NCBI RefSeq assembly: GCF_000282315.2
Contig: NZ_AKJN02000008.1
Span: 248,001 to 312,000 of the forward strand
DNA: 64,000 nt
From: Pseudomonas sp. GM41(2012)
GTDB taxonomy: Bacteria > Pseudomonadota > Gammaproteobacteria > Pseudomonadales > Pseudomonadaceae
Reading direction: 5' to 3'
The translations under genes and the position numbers were made by a program. The notes beneath the pieces were generated by a model. That model saw nothing but the letters and a program-made list of their open reading frames with translations, made no database searches and was not told the origin of the DNA. How positions within the stretch are numbered: the stretch's first letter is position 1; the number at the start of each line of letters is the position of its first letter. Below, piece after piece: positions 16,829-25,986 of the stretch.

Positions 16829-17524
16829 ATGACTGCTGACGACCGTATCAAACTCGAACCGAGCTGGAAGGAGGCACTGCGTGCCGAATTCGACCAGCCC
16901 TACATGGCAGAGTTGCGCAACTTCCTGCAAGAGGAGCGCGCGGCCGGCAAGGAAATCTACCCGCCAGGACCGATGATTTTCAACGCGCTCAATTCGACGC
17001 CGCTGGATAAAGTCAAAGTCGTCATCCTCGGCCAGGACCCGTACCACGGTCCGGGACAGGCCCACGGCTTGTGCTTTTCAGTGCAACCGGGCGTGCCGGC
17101 GCCGCCGTCGCTGGTGAATATCTATAAGGAGTTGAAGCGCGATCTGAACATCGACATCCCGACCCACGGTTGCCTGCAAAGCTGGGCTGACCAGGGCGTG
17201 CTGATGATCAACACCACCATGACCGTTGAACGCGCCAACGCCAACGCCCACGCGGGCAAAGGCTGGCAACACTTTACCGATCGGATTATCGAAGTGGTCA
17301 GCGAACACCAGCCACACTTGGTGTTCCTGCTGTGGGGCGCGCATGCCCAGAGCAAGCAGAAACTGATCGATGCCACCAAGCATCTGGTGCTGACGTCGGT
17401 GCATCCGTCACCGCTGTCCGCCTATCGCGGCTTTCTTGGGTGCGGGCATTTCAGCCGAACCAATAAGTTTCTTGAGCAGAATGGTGAAACACCGATTGAG
17501 TGGCGGTTGCCGCCGGTTATGTAA
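16829..17524 (+). CDS. ung: Uracil-DNA glycosylase
   Basis: A 231-aa family 1 UDG that removes uracil from DNA in base-excision repair. The water-activating Asp70 lies in GQDPYHGPGQAHG, and the DNA-intercalation/His loop HPSPLSAYRGF lies near the C-terminus. LLWGAHAQSK is the uracil-pocket region. The start MTADDRIKLEPSW is chosen on family similarity over an upstream in-frame TTG. The gene stands next to the AbrB/tct cluster as in P. aeruginosa. Confidence 0.96.
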   Translation: MTADDRIKLEPSWKEALRAEFDQPYMAELRNFLQEERAAGKEIYPPGPMIFNALNSTPLDKVKVVILGQDPYHGPGQAHGLCFSVQPGVPAPPSLVNIYKELKRDLNIDIPTHGCLQSWADQGVLMINTTMTVERANANAHAGKGWQHFTDRIIEVVSEHQPHLVFLLWGAHAQSKQKLIDATKHLVLTSVHPSPLSAYRGFLGCGHFSRTNKFLEQNGETPIEWRLPPVM

Positions 17525-17687
17525 CGATCACCACCAGCCAAAGAGCCGTTCGTCAGATATCACCTGATACCTGTTATTTCTGACAGTAGACGTGATAGGG
17601 CACCATCTGTTTAATTGATCTTCGACGGGCTTGCACTCTTGCACTAGTGAAGCTCTATCGGGTTTGTTAATTGAACAGGAGTTCGTT

Positions 17688-18131
17688 ATGAATAAGCTGG
17701 AACGCGAAGAAATAAACGCCTTACCAAAACAAACAGGAAGCTTATCTGCGAAAACAACGCGCTGGCCCACTTCCGATCCTCGAAATACTATCGACACGCA
17801 CGATGTATTTTTTCGCGACTACATGCCAGATTATTATGATGTGGGCGGCCGAGTTGAAGGGGATGATTACTTCACCTCGGTGATCTTTGAGATTCCGAAA
17901 AATGTTCAAAGTGGAGAACACGATGTCGGACAGGGCGGGATTGATGCCCGGTACTATGTTCTCGTGGGCGAGGAGGAGGAGTCCTACAGGGCTGTAAGTG
18001 GGAAAATAAAACTCTCCGTCAAATCTGAAGGCATTCATTTCGAGGCCGAGGATTTTCACTTCGTAGGCCGTAGAGGAAGTGCCGGCAAGACTGTTGAACT
18101 CATTTTGGGGAAATTCAGTATCTCGCGGTGA
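17688..18131 (+). CDS. Unknown 147-aa protein
   Basis: Starts MNKLEREEINALPKQTG after an AGGAG site at good distance; an upstream in-frame ATG lacks one. There is no signal peptide or TM segment. The sequence is acidic and beta-rich: FFRDYMPDYYDVGGRVEGDDYFTSVIFEIPKN, then YYVLVGEEEESYRAVSGKIKLSV. I recognise no family. It is somewhat AT-richer than its neighbours and sits alone between ung and the terminator, so it may be an acquired gene. Expression is probably from its own promoter in the 160-base gap after ung. Confidence 0.65.
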   Translation: MNKLEREEINALPKQTGSLSAKTTRWPTSDPRNTIDTHDVFFRDYMPDYYDVGGRVEGDDYFTSVIFEIPKNVQSGEHDVGQGGIDARYYVLVGEEEESYRAVSGKIKLSVKSEGIHFEAEDFHFVGRRGSAGKTVELILGKFSISR

Positions 18132-18136
18132 TACTC

Positions 18137-18187
18137 CAGAAGTGCTCCAAGGCAATACTCTCTCCAAGAGTGGGGCACTTCTTTCCT
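18137..18187. terminator. Terminator-like hairpin between convergent genes
   Basis: AGAAGTGCTCC and GGGGCACTTCT pair across a 23-base loop and are followed by T-rich sequence on the plus strand. It could serve both the 147-aa gene and the opposing AbrB gene. Confidence 0.7.
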
Positions 18188-18206
18188 TTAACTAAAAACA
18201 AAATCC

Positions 18207-19247
18207 TCACGGCCGTTCTGGCGTCCTGCTCCAATACTTGAACAACGGCTCCGCCAGAAACAACACAAACAACAACCGCATCACTTGCATCGCCGTCACC
18301 AGCGGCACTGACAACTGCAACGTCTCTGCCGTCAGGCTCATCTCCGCAATCCCGCCGGGCATCATGCCTAACGTCAGCGAACGCAAATCCAGATGCGTCA
18401 GCGCACTCAACCCCAATGCTGCCAGCGTGGCGATCAACATGGTCAAAACTGTGCCAATCAACGTCCGGCCCATAAAAGAAGGCGCACGCCGGAAAAACTG
18501 CCGATTGAAGTGACACCCCAACCCGCTGCCAATCAACCATTGGCCGATCTGGCTGCCGCCGTTGGGCAAACTGATGTGCAGGTCCCAGCCAATGCTTACC
18601 GCCGCACTCACCAGCAACGGACCGAACAGCCATGGATTGGGTTGACGCAGACGCTCCCAGAGCCAGGCGGCGAGGGCGCCCGCGGGGAATAGAAGTGCCA
18701 GCCAGCGCCAGTCAACGGAAGTGGCATGGGACAGCGGTGCTCCGTCACCCAGCAAATACTTGAACGCCGCCGGTACACACAGCACCACCACCAACACCCG
18801 CAGACTTTGCCCCGCCGCCACACGACTGAGCACAGCGCCGTTACGCGCGCCGAGGTTGACCATCTCCCCGGAGCCGCCCGGCATGCTGGAAAAGAAAGCT
18901 GTGGCGCGATCCTCACCGGTACGCCGCATCAACCAGACCCCGACCACGGCCGAGAGGCTGGTGACCAATGCACCGAAGAAGATCAGACCGAAGTGGCTCA
19001 GGACCTGCTCCATCACCACCGGGGTGAAGTGCAGGCCGATGCCGATGCCGACAATCCACTGGCCGCACTTGCGGCCGCCAGGGATTTCCGCCAATTGCCA
19101 AGGTGTCAGGCAACGCACCAGGATGATCGCCAACAATGAGCCGACCATCCACGGCAGTGGCCAGCCAATCTGGCTGGCCAGGTAACCGCCCAGTAGACCG
19201 ACCAGCGGAGTTCCCCACCAGGCGTTGAAGGGTGTTCGATCAGACAT
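18207..19247 (-). CDS. AbrB-type (duplicated domain) membrane protein
   Basis: A 346-aa inner-membrane protein with about ten hydrophobic helices and two homologous halves. Each half carries a G-rich loop: SMPGGSGEMVNLGARNG and MMPGGIAEMSLTAETLQ. This duplicated motif defines the AbrB/PRK10461 family, annotated as 'ammonia monooxygenase' or putative transporter with no firm function. Its start overlaps the 3' end of tctA by eight bases, so it is the last gene of the tricarboxylate operon and is translated by coupling. That suggests a role linked to organic-acid handling. Confidence 0.85.
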   Translation of the reverse strand: MSDRTPFNAWWGTPLVGLLGGYLASQIGWPLPWMVGSLLAIILVRCLTPWQLAEIPGGRKCGQWIVGIGIGLHFTPVVMEQVLSHFGLIFFGALVTSLSAVVGVWLMRRTGEDRATAFFSSMPGGSGEMVNLGARNGAVLSRVAAGQSLRVLVVVLCVPAAFKYLLGDGAPLSHATSVDWRWLALLFPAGALAAWLWERLRQPNPWLFGPLLVSAAVSIGWDLHISLPNGGSQIGQWLIGSGLGCHFNRQFFRRAPSFMGRTLIGTVLTMLIATLAALGLSALTHLDLRSLTLGMMPGGIAEMSLTAETLQLSVPLVTAMQVMRLLFVLFLAEPLFKYWSRTPERP

Positions 19248-20754
19248 CGGCGATAACGCGCCGGGCGACCGAACGTTTGCGCCAGATTCGCAGGATCGGC
19301 ATGAGCAGCATGATTGCGGTCAGCACCCAGACACCGAAGGTGATCGGGCTGGACCAGAGGATTTCCAGTGCGCCGTTGGAAATCGACAGGGCACGACGCA
19401 GGTTCTGCTCCATCAGGCCGCCGAGAATGAAGCCCAACAGAACCGGCGACAACGGGAAATCCAGCTTGCGCAGGATGTAGCCGAAGATGCCGATGCCGAT
19501 CATCAGGAACAAGTCGAAGGTGGTGGCATGCACTGCGTAGACGCCGATCCCGGTGATGATCGCAATCACTGGCACCAGCGCCCAGTTCGGCACGGCCAGG
19601 ATGCGCGTGAAGATGCGGATCATCGGGATGTTGAGGATCACCAGCATGATGTTGGCGATGAACAACGAAGCGATCAGGCCCCAGACAATGTCCGGTTGCT
19701 GCTGGAACAACAGCGGGCCCGGGGTGATGTTGTACAGCGACAGCGCGCCGATCATCACCGCCGTGGTACCGGAACCTGGAACGCCGAGCGTCAGCATCGG
19801 CACCAGGGCACCGCAGGCTGCGCCGCCGATGGCGGTTTCCGGCGCCGCGAGGCCACGCATGTCGCCTTGTCCGAACGTGCCATTGGCGCCGGCGATACGT
19901 TTTTCGGTCATGTAGGCCACGGCACTGGCCAGTGTTGCGCCGGCACCCGGCAGAACGCCCATGATGAAACCGAGCAGGCCACAACGGATGTTCACCACGA
20001 ACACCGACGACGCTTCCTTGAAGTTGAACATCATCCGGCCGGTCGCTTTCACCGCTTCCTGGCCGCGATGGGTTTTTTCCAGCAGCAGAAGGATTTCACT
20101 GATGGAGAACAAGCCCAATACCAGCACAACGAACTGAATGCCGTCGGTCAAGTGGATGTTGTCCCCGGTGAAACGGTACACGCCGCTGTTGGCATCGATC
20201 CCGACGGTCGACAAAAACAAACCGATCAGCGCGGCGATAAAAGTCTTCAGTGGTCGATCACCGGCCATGCCGCCGAGGCAGACAATCGCGAACACCATCA
20301 GCACGAAATACTCTGCCGGTCCAAAGGCAATCGCCCATTTCGCCAGCAGCGGGGCGAACAGCACCATGCCGCAAGTCGCGATGAACGCACCGATGAACGA
20401 ACTCCACGCCGACAGCGACAACGCTACACCCGCCAGACCCTTGCGAGCCATCGGGTAACCGTCGAGGGTGGTCATGACGGTGGAGGCTTCGCCCGGAATG
20501 TTCAGCAGGATCGAGCTGATCCGGCCGCCGTATTCACAACCCAGGTACACCGCCGCCAGCAGGATCAGCGCCGACTCCGGCGGCAGACCGAGGGCGAACG
20601 CAATCGGAATCAGCAATGCCACGCCGTTGATCGGGCCCAGGCCTGGCAACAGCCCGACGACGGTGCCGATCAGGGTGCCGCACAGCGCGGTCACCAGGTT
20701 GTACGGGCTCAGCGCGACGCCGAAACCCTGACCCAAATAGCCAAGAGTATCCAT
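19240..20754 (-). CDS. tctA: Tripartite tricarboxylate transporter, large permease TctA
   Basis: A 504-aa integral membrane protein with the family signature GTLIGTVVGLLPGLGPINGVALLIP near residue 27 and a second copy FIMGVLPGAGATLASAVAY near 260. It is the main translocation subunit for citrate and related tricarboxylates. It works with TctB, encoded two bases upstream, and the periplasmic receptor TctC. The length is normal for the family (about 500 aa). Confidence 0.95.
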   Translation of the reverse strand: MDTLGYLGQGFGVALSPYNLVTALCGTLIGTVVGLLPGLGPINGVALLIPIAFALGLPPESALILLAAVYLGCEYGGRISSILLNIPGEASTVMTTLDGYPMARKGLAGVALSLSAWSSFIGAFIATCGMVLFAPLLAKWAIAFGPAEYFVLMVFAIVCLGGMAGDRPLKTFIAALIGLFLSTVGIDANSGVYRFTGDNIHLTDGIQFVVLVLGLFSISEILLLLEKTHRGQEAVKATGRMMFNFKEASSVFVVNIRCGLLGFIMGVLPGAGATLASAVAYMTEKRIAGANGTFGQGDMRGLAAPETAIGGAACGALVPMLTLGVPGSGTTAVMIGALSLYNITPGPLLFQQQPDIVWGLIASLFIANIMLVILNIPMIRIFTRILAVPNWALVPVIAIITGIGVYAVHATTFDLFLMIGIGIFGYILRKLDFPLSPVLLGFILGGLMEQNLRRALSISNGALEILWSSPITFGVWVLTAIMLLMPILRIWRKRSVARRVIADV

Positions 20755-20755
20755 A

Positions 20756-21214
20756 TCAGTTCTCCAGAACGTCGAGCACGCCCAGCGGCAGTGGCACGTC
20801 CATCACCTTGTCGAACAGCAGATAAAGACCGATAGCCATCAGGCTGATGATCACCGTGCTGGGTAGCCAGCGGCCGCCATACAGGCGTGCCATAGGGATT
20901 CCAATCAGAATGCTGGCGACGATGAAACCAAGGGGTTCGAAGCTCCCGGCGAACACCAGCAACAGCAACACGCAGAAGCCGATTTTGGTCAGGGTTTCAC
21001 GGTCGAGTTTCGGGTCGTCGTCACTGTGCACGATCGGTGTCGGACGAAACACCATGTACAACAGACCAAGGCCCATCAGGCCGAGCATCAATAGCGGAAA
21101 GGCTCGGGGCCCCACCGGTTCGTAGGAAAAAGCCGCTTGATACGGCCACGCCATCAGCGCCAGGCCAACACAGACCAGCAACAGCGCCGAAGCAAAAATG
21201 CGTTGTAAGAGCAT
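20756..21214 (-). CDS. tctB: Tripartite tricarboxylate transporter, small permease TctB
   Basis: A 152-aa protein with four predicted TM segments. A PVGPRAFPLLMLGLMGLGLLY motif follows the first helix, typical of TctB. It forms the membrane complex with TctA. The gene lies 59 bases after tctC and two bases before tctA. Confidence 0.92.
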   Translation of the reverse strand: MLLQRIFASALLLVCVGLALMAWPYQAAFSYEPVGPRAFPLLMLGLMGLGLLYMVFRPTPIVHSDDDPKLDRETLTKIGFCVLLLLVFAGSFEPLGFIVASILIGIPMARLYGGRWLPSTVIISLMAIGLYLLFDKVMDVPLPLGVLDVLEN

Positions 21215-21273
21215 GAGAAACTCCTGTGCCGCGGCCCCGCAGAACGGGGGCCGCAGCCGCTAGACAGAGGCGA

Positions 21274-22251
21274 TCACTGAATCAGGCCGAACTCTTTGGC
21301 CAGCACTTTGTAGTCGGCGACCTGCTTCTTCACGTAGGTGTCCAGCTCCGGGCCGGTCATGGCGAACGGGAACAGTTCACGCTGATCGCGCAACTTGGCG
21401 AACTCTTCAGAAGCCAGCAGTTTGTCGAAAGCGTCTTTCCACCAGGCGTAGTCTTCATCGCTGACTTTTGGCCCGAGGTAGAAGCCGCGAACCACTGGCC
21501 AGACGATGTCGTAGCCTTGCTCTTTGGCGGTCGGAATGTCTTTCATTTCCGGCTCGTCCAGGCGCTTCTCGGAGAACACGGCCAGCAGGCGCATGTCGCC
21601 GCTCTGGATGTGCGGCATGGAGTCGGAGATGTCGGTGCTGCCGACCTGGATGTGGCCGCCGAGCAGGGCGGTGGCGATTTCACCGCCGCCTTCGAGGGCG
21701 ACGTAACGCAGGTCGCGCGGGTTGATTCCGGCAGCCTTGGCGATCAGGGCGGTCTGCATCCAGTCCTGGCTGCCAACGGTGCCGCCGGAGCCGATCACCA
21801 CTTTGCTCGGATCTTTCTTCAACGCCTGAACCAGATCGTCCAGGGTCTTGTAAGGCGAATCGCTTTTCACCGCGATGGCGCCATAGCTTGTTCCAACGGC
21901 GGCCAGCCAGCGCACGGCGCTTTCATCAAAACGGCCGAACTTGCCTTGGGCCAGGTTCAACAGCGAACCGCTGGACCACGCCACCAGCGTGCCGGCATCG
22001 GCCGGACGCTGGGCGACCACTGCGTTGTACGCCACCGCGCCGACACCGCCGGGCATGTAGGTCACGCGCATCGGTTTGGTCAGCAGTTTCTGATTCACCA
22101 GCGCGCTTTGCGCCAGCTTGCAGGTCAGGTCGAAACCGCCGCCGGGCGAGGCCGGGGCGATGCATTCCGGGCGTTTGGGTTCGGCGAGCAATTGGCCGGC
22201 GAACAGCAGGGCGCTGGCGGTGAGAGCAACTTTACGCAGTGATAAGTTCAT
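21274..22251 (-). CDS. tctC: Tricarboxylate-binding periplasmic protein TctC
   Basis: A 325-aa Bug-family receptor. The signal peptide VALTASALLFAGQLLA is cleaved before EPKRPECIAPASPGGGFDLTCK; the PGGGFD loop binds carboxylate in this family. It delivers citrate-like acids to TctAB and may also feed the TctDE sensor. It lies 39 bases downstream of the porin gene in the same operon. Confidence 0.94.
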   Translation of the reverse strand: MNLSLRKVALTASALLFAGQLLAEPKRPECIAPASPGGGFDLTCKLAQSALVNQKLLTKPMRVTYMPGGVGAVAYNAVVAQRPADAGTLVAWSSGSLLNLAQGKFGRFDESAVRWLAAVGTSYGAIAVKSDSPYKTLDDLVQALKKDPSKVVIGSGGTVGSQDWMQTALIAKAAGINPRDLRYVALEGGGEIATALLGGHIQVGSTDISDSMPHIQSGDMRLLAVFSEKRLDEPEMKDIPTAKEQGYDIVWPVVRGFYLGPKVSDEDYAWWKDAFDKLLASEEFAKLRDQRELFPFAMTGPELDTYVKKQVADYKVLAKEFGLIQ

Positions 22252-22290
22252 TCAAGTCTCCTGGGGAGTTGTTGTTATAGGTTTACTGAA

Positions 22291-23583
22291 TTACCAAAGG
22301 GCAACGCTATAGCTCACCAGCAGACGCACTTCATCGGCATCGCGAGCGGAGTAGTTGGAGCGGTAAGTGGCATTACGCAGGCGCACGGCGACATCCTTGA
22401 GCGCGCCGCTTTGTACGACGTATTTGATTTCGGTGTTGCGTTCCCACTCTTTGCCTTCGTCACCGTTCTTGAGCTTGATGTTGTCACCGCTCAGGTAACG
22501 GCTCATGAAACTCAGGCCGGGAATGCCGAGTTTGGCGAAGTCATAGTCGTAGCGCGCCTGCCAGGAGCGTTCTTCGGCGCCGGCAAAGTCGTTGATCTGA
22601 ACGAAGTTGACCAGGTACGGGTCACTGCCATCGACATAAGGGAACGCGCTGTCGCCGGACATGTGCTGATAGCCGGCGCTGAATTTATGCCCACTCAAGG
22701 CGTAGCTCACCAGGCCGTTGAGGGATTTGTTGTCGATCTTGCCGCCACGGGCCGCGCCCTCGTCATCACTGATGGCCAGGCGCAGATCGGTGCCGAAAGT
22801 GCCGGGGCCGAACGGTTGCGAAGCGACAACACCGAGGAAGTGCTGGTTGTAGACTTCATCAAGTTGCGCGAAGTGGTAGCTGCCGGTGATCTTGTCCGTG
22901 AACTTGTAATCCACGCCGCCAAAATCAAAGTGCTTGCCGGCCACGGTGCCAGCGAAGCGGCTGTTCTTGTTGTTGAGGGCGATGTCCTCGAAGTCGGTGC
23001 TGTCGCGGTCCTTGGCTTTCTCCAGACGCCCGCCGGTGAAGGTCAGGTTCTTGATCTCTTTGGAGGTCAGCAGGCCGCCTTCGAAGGTCTGCGGCAGGAT
23101 GCGTCCGTCGTTGGCCTTGAGGATCGGCAGTTCCGGAATCAGGCTGCCGATTTTAAGTTCCGTGGCGGAGATTTTCACTTTGCCGGTCAGGCCAAGCTTG
23201 GAATACTCATTGGCCGCGCGGCCGTCGTCATGGGTTGGCAGCAGGCCGGTGCCGGTGCGGTCGGGACTCGAATCGAGTTTGACCCCCAGCATGCCCAGCG
23301 CATCGACACCGAACCCCACGGTGCCGTCGGTGTAACCCGATTGCAGATTGAGCATGAAGCCCTGGGCCCATTCGTCCCGCTTGGATTGCTGGGCGCTGGT
23401 ACCGTCGCGAAAGTCGCGGTTGAAATACATGTTGCGGGTTTCGAGGGTTGCCGTACTGTCTTCGAAGAAGGCAGCCTGGCTCAACGGCGAAAAGCCGGCG
23501 AGGGCGGCGGCACTGGCAAGGGCGGTGTGGCTGAGGCGGGAAAAGCGAGCAGGCGGGCAAGCCTGAGGCTGCATGGACAGCAT
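22291..23583 (-). CDS. opdH: OprD-family porin, tricarboxylate-specific OpdH
   Basis: A 430-aa outer-membrane porin. The signal peptide ends near SPLSQAAFFED and the mature protein shows alternating beta-strand pattern to a terminal SYSVALW. It contains the OprD-type N-terminal ATLETRNMYFNRDFRDG and the WAQGFMLNLQSGYTDGTVGFGVDALG signature. The start at 23583 follows GGAG at nine bases. As the first gene of the tct operon it probably admits citrate/cis-aconitate to the periplasm. Confidence 0.92.
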   Translation of the reverse strand: MLSMQPQACPPARFSRLSHTALASAAALAGFSPLSQAAFFEDSTATLETRNMYFNRDFRDGTSAQQSKRDEWAQGFMLNLQSGYTDGTVGFGVDALGMLGVKLDSSPDRTGTGLLPTHDDGRAANEYSKLGLTGKVKISATELKIGSLIPELPILKANDGRILPQTFEGGLLTSKEIKNLTFTGGRLEKAKDRDSTDFEDIALNNKNSRFAGTVAGKHFDFGGVDYKFTDKITGSYHFAQLDEVYNQHFLGVVASQPFGPGTFGTDLRLAISDDEGAARGGKIDNKSLNGLVSYALSGHKFSAGYQHMSGDSAFPYVDGSDPYLVNFVQINDFAGAEERSWQARYDYDFAKLGIPGLSFMSRYLSGDNIKLKNGDEGKEWERNTEIKYVVQSGALKDVAVRLRNATYRSNYSARDADEVRLLVSYSVALW

Positions 23584-23816
23584 CTTGAAGTACTCCGTTT
23601 ATTGTTCTTATTGGCGAAAACGCTTCGAGGCGTTTTTCGTACGCTATGTGCGGTAGCGACGGCAGTCGAAACTGTCCGTGGCTGGACTCTAACCGGCCAA
23701 CCTTTCGCTAACCTTTCAGAAGACTTTCACGGTTTTCGGGCTTCACAGCGGCGGTTGCGGCTGTAAACTCCGCGCCAAAGAATGGCGTCGGCCATCCCTG
23801 AATGAGGTAAGGATCC
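23584..23816. promoter_or_regulatory. Divergent control region opdH / tctD
   Basis: This 233-base gap separates the transporter operon from its two-component genes and must carry both promoters. TctD very likely binds here, but I could not pick out a convincing repeat. Confidence 0.5.
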
Positions 23817-24488
23817 ATGCGTGTTCTGCTCGTCGAAGACCATCTGCAGCTCGCCGAAAGTGTCGCCCAGGCACTCAAGAGCACCGGGCTGACCGTGGAT
23901 GTGCTGCACGACGGCGTGGCGGCCGACCTGGCGTTGAGCAGCGAGGAATACGCCATGGCGATTCTCGACGTCGGCCTGCCACGCATGGATGGCTTCGAAG
24001 TGCTGGCGCGCCTGCGGGCGCGGGGCAAAAACCTGCCAGTGTTGATGTTGACCGCCCGCAGCGACGTCAAGGATCGGGTCCACGGCCTGAACCTTGGCGC
24101 TGATGATTACCTGGCCAAACCTTTCGAGCTGACCGAACTCGAAGCCCGGGTCAAAGCCTTGCTGCGCCGCAGTGTGCTCGGCGGTGAACGTCTGCAGCGC
24201 TGCGGTGTGCTGGCCTATGACCTGGACACCCGGCGCTTCACCCTCGGCGAAGAGTTGCTGACCCTGACCTCCCGCGAGCAGGCGGTGCTCGAAGCCCTGA
24301 TTGCCCGTCCCGGTCGGGTGATGAGCAAAGAGCAACTGGCCTCGCAAGTATTCGGACTGGACGAAGAGGCCAGCCCCGACGCCATCGAGATCTATGTCCA
24401 TCGCCTGCGCAAAAAGCTCGACGGCCAACCGGTCGTCATCGTGACCTTCCGCGGTCTCGGCTACTTGCTGGAAAGCCGCGATGCATAA
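23817..24488 (+). CDS. tctD: Response regulator TctD
   Basis: A 223-aa OmpR/PhoB-type regulator. The receiver has acidic ED at 7-8, the phospho-acceptor Asp51 in ILDVGLPRMDG, Thr79 in LMLTAR and Lys101 in YLAKPFE. The C-terminal winged helix runs from about 130 to 220 (LTSREQAVLEALI, then DAIEIYVHRLRKKLDG). It activates the divergent opdH-tctCBA operon in response to tricarboxylates. The gene overlaps tctE by eight bases. Confidence 0.94.
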   Translation: MRVLLVEDHLQLAESVAQALKSTGLTVDVLHDGVAADLALSSEEYAMAILDVGLPRMDGFEVLARLRARGKNLPVLMLTARSDVKDRVHGLNLGADDYLAKPFELTELEARVKALLRRSVLGGERLQRCGVLAYDLDTRRFTLGEELLTLTSREQAVLEALIARPGRVMSKEQLASQVFGLDEEASPDAIEIYVHRLRKKLDGQPVVIVTFRGLGYLLESRDA

Positions 24489-25866
24489 GCCCAGCAGCCT
24501 GCGTTGGCGGTTGCTGTGGAATCTGGCGTTGTTGCTGGTGGTGTTGATGTTGGCCAGTGGTTTGAGCGCTTACTGGAACGGTCGCGAAGCGGCCGACACC
24601 GCCTATGACCGGACCTTGTTGGCCTCTGCGAGAACCATCGCTGCGGGCGTCTCCCAGCGTGATGGCTCGCTGAGCGCCGACGTACCGTACGTGGCCCTCG
24701 ATACCTTCGCCTACGACAGTGCGGGACGGATTTTTTACCTGGTCAATGACATCAATCAGAAGCTGATTTCCGGTTACGAAAACCTTCCGCCACCGCCGCC
24801 GGGAACGCCGCGCACCGATGACTATCCGGCACTGGCGCGTTTCTATAACGCCAAGTATCAGGGGCAGAACGTGCGCGTGGTGAGCCTGCTCAAACCCGTG
24901 AGCGACCCGAATATGAACGGCATGGCGGAAATCCGCGTGGCGGAAACCGATGAGGCGCGGGTCAGCATGGCACGCAGCCTGGCGGCGGACACGTTGCTGC
25001 GTCTGGGCATGCTGGCGATGGGTGCGTTGTTGTTGGTGTGGTTTGCGGTCAGCGCCGCGTTGCGTCCGCTGGAACGCTTGCGCACCGCGGTGGAAGAACG
25101 TCAGTCGGACGATCTGCGGCCATTACCGTTGGTGGAAGTGCAACGCGAATTATGGCCGCTGGTGCGCGCGCTCAATCACTTTACCGAGCGCTTGCGCGGG
25201 CAGTTCGAGCGTCAGGCGCAGTTCATCGCCGATGCCGCCCATGAGCTGCGTACGCCCCTGGCGGCGCTCAAGGCACGACTGGAGCTGGGTTTGCGCTCGA
25301 CTGAACCTGAAACCTGGCACAGTACATTGGAAACCGTCGCCCAAGGCACGGACCGTTTGACTCACCTTGCCAATCAATTGCTCTCGCTGGCACGGGTCGA
25401 AAACGGTGCCCGGGCCATCGCCGAGGGCGGCGCGCAGTTGCTTGACCTCAGTCAGCTGGCTCGCGAACTCGGCATGGCCATGGCGCCGCTGGCCCATGCA
25501 CGCGGTGTTGCGCTGGCGCTGGAAGCGGACGAACCGGTGTGGTTGCGCGGCGAGCCAACGCTGTTGAACGAACTGTTGAGCAATCTGGTGGATAACGCGC
25601 TGGCGCACACGCCGTCGGGTGGCAACGTGATTCTTCGGGTCACGGCACCGGCCGTGTTGGAGGTCGAGGACGACGGCCCAGGCATTCCTCTTGAAGAGCG
25701 CGATCGGGTGTTCGAGCGCTTTTACCGGCGCAACCAGCAGGTGGCCGGTTCAGGGTTGGGACTGGCGATTGTTGGCGAGATCTGTCGCGCACACCTGGCT
25801 CAAATCAGCCTGCACGATGGCGAGCAGGCGGGGTTGAAGGTGCGGGTGAGTTTTATTGCTGGGTAG
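24481..25866 (+). CDS. tctE: Sensor histidine kinase TctE
   Basis: A 461-aa membrane kinase. TM1 is about 11-30 and TM2 about 173-195. Between them is a periplasmic sensor loop with a proline stretch (YENLPPPPPGTPRTDDYP). A HAMP region follows, then the dimerisation box FIADAAHELRTPLAAL with His254. The ATPase domain has N-box LLSNLVDNALAHTP, DDGPGIP and GSGLGLAIV motifs. It phosphorylates TctD and is translationally coupled to it. Confidence 0.94.
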   Translation: MHKPSSLRWRLLWNLALLLVVLMLASGLSAYWNGREAADTAYDRTLLASARTIAAGVSQRDGSLSADVPYVALDTFAYDSAGRIFYLVNDINQKLISGYENLPPPPPGTPRTDDYPALARFYNAKYQGQNVRVVSLLKPVSDPNMNGMAEIRVAETDEARVSMARSLAADTLLRLGMLAMGALLLVWFAVSAALRPLERLRTAVEERQSDDLRPLPLVEVQRELWPLVRALNHFTERLRGQFERQAQFIADAAHELRTPLAALKARLELGLRSTEPETWHSTLETVAQGTDRLTHLANQLLSLARVENGARAIAEGGAQLLDLSQLARELGMAMAPLAHARGVALALEADEPVWLRGEPTLLNELLSNLVDNALAHTPSGGNVILRVTAPAVLEVEDDGPGIPLEERDRVFERFYRRNQQVAGSGLGLAIVGEICRAHLAQISLHDGEQAGLKVRVSFIAG

Positions 25867-25884
25867 TTTTGTAGTGTCTGGACT

Positions 25885-25971
25885 GGCCTCATCGCGAGCA
25901 GGCTCGCTCCCACACTGAATCTTTGTAATACCGAAGCTCCCTGTGGGAGTGAGCCTGCTCGCGATGAGGCC
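25885..25971. repeat. Inverted REP pair
   Basis: GGCCTCATCGCGAGCAGGCT and its inverted partner AGCCTGCTCGCGATGAGGCC face each other across about 27 bases, each extended by CGCTCCCACA/TGTGGGAGTG. It lies between the convergent tctE and HDOD genes and may serve as a bidirectional terminator. Confidence 0.85.
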
Positions 25972-25986
25972 GCTGCAATTCCTCGA

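Noticed and set aside
19225..20835. 536-codon open frame on the plus strand
   Set aside because: It mirrors tctA and tctB. Its His/Gln/Asp-rich low-complexity product has no domain and the opposite strand encodes a well-known transporter.
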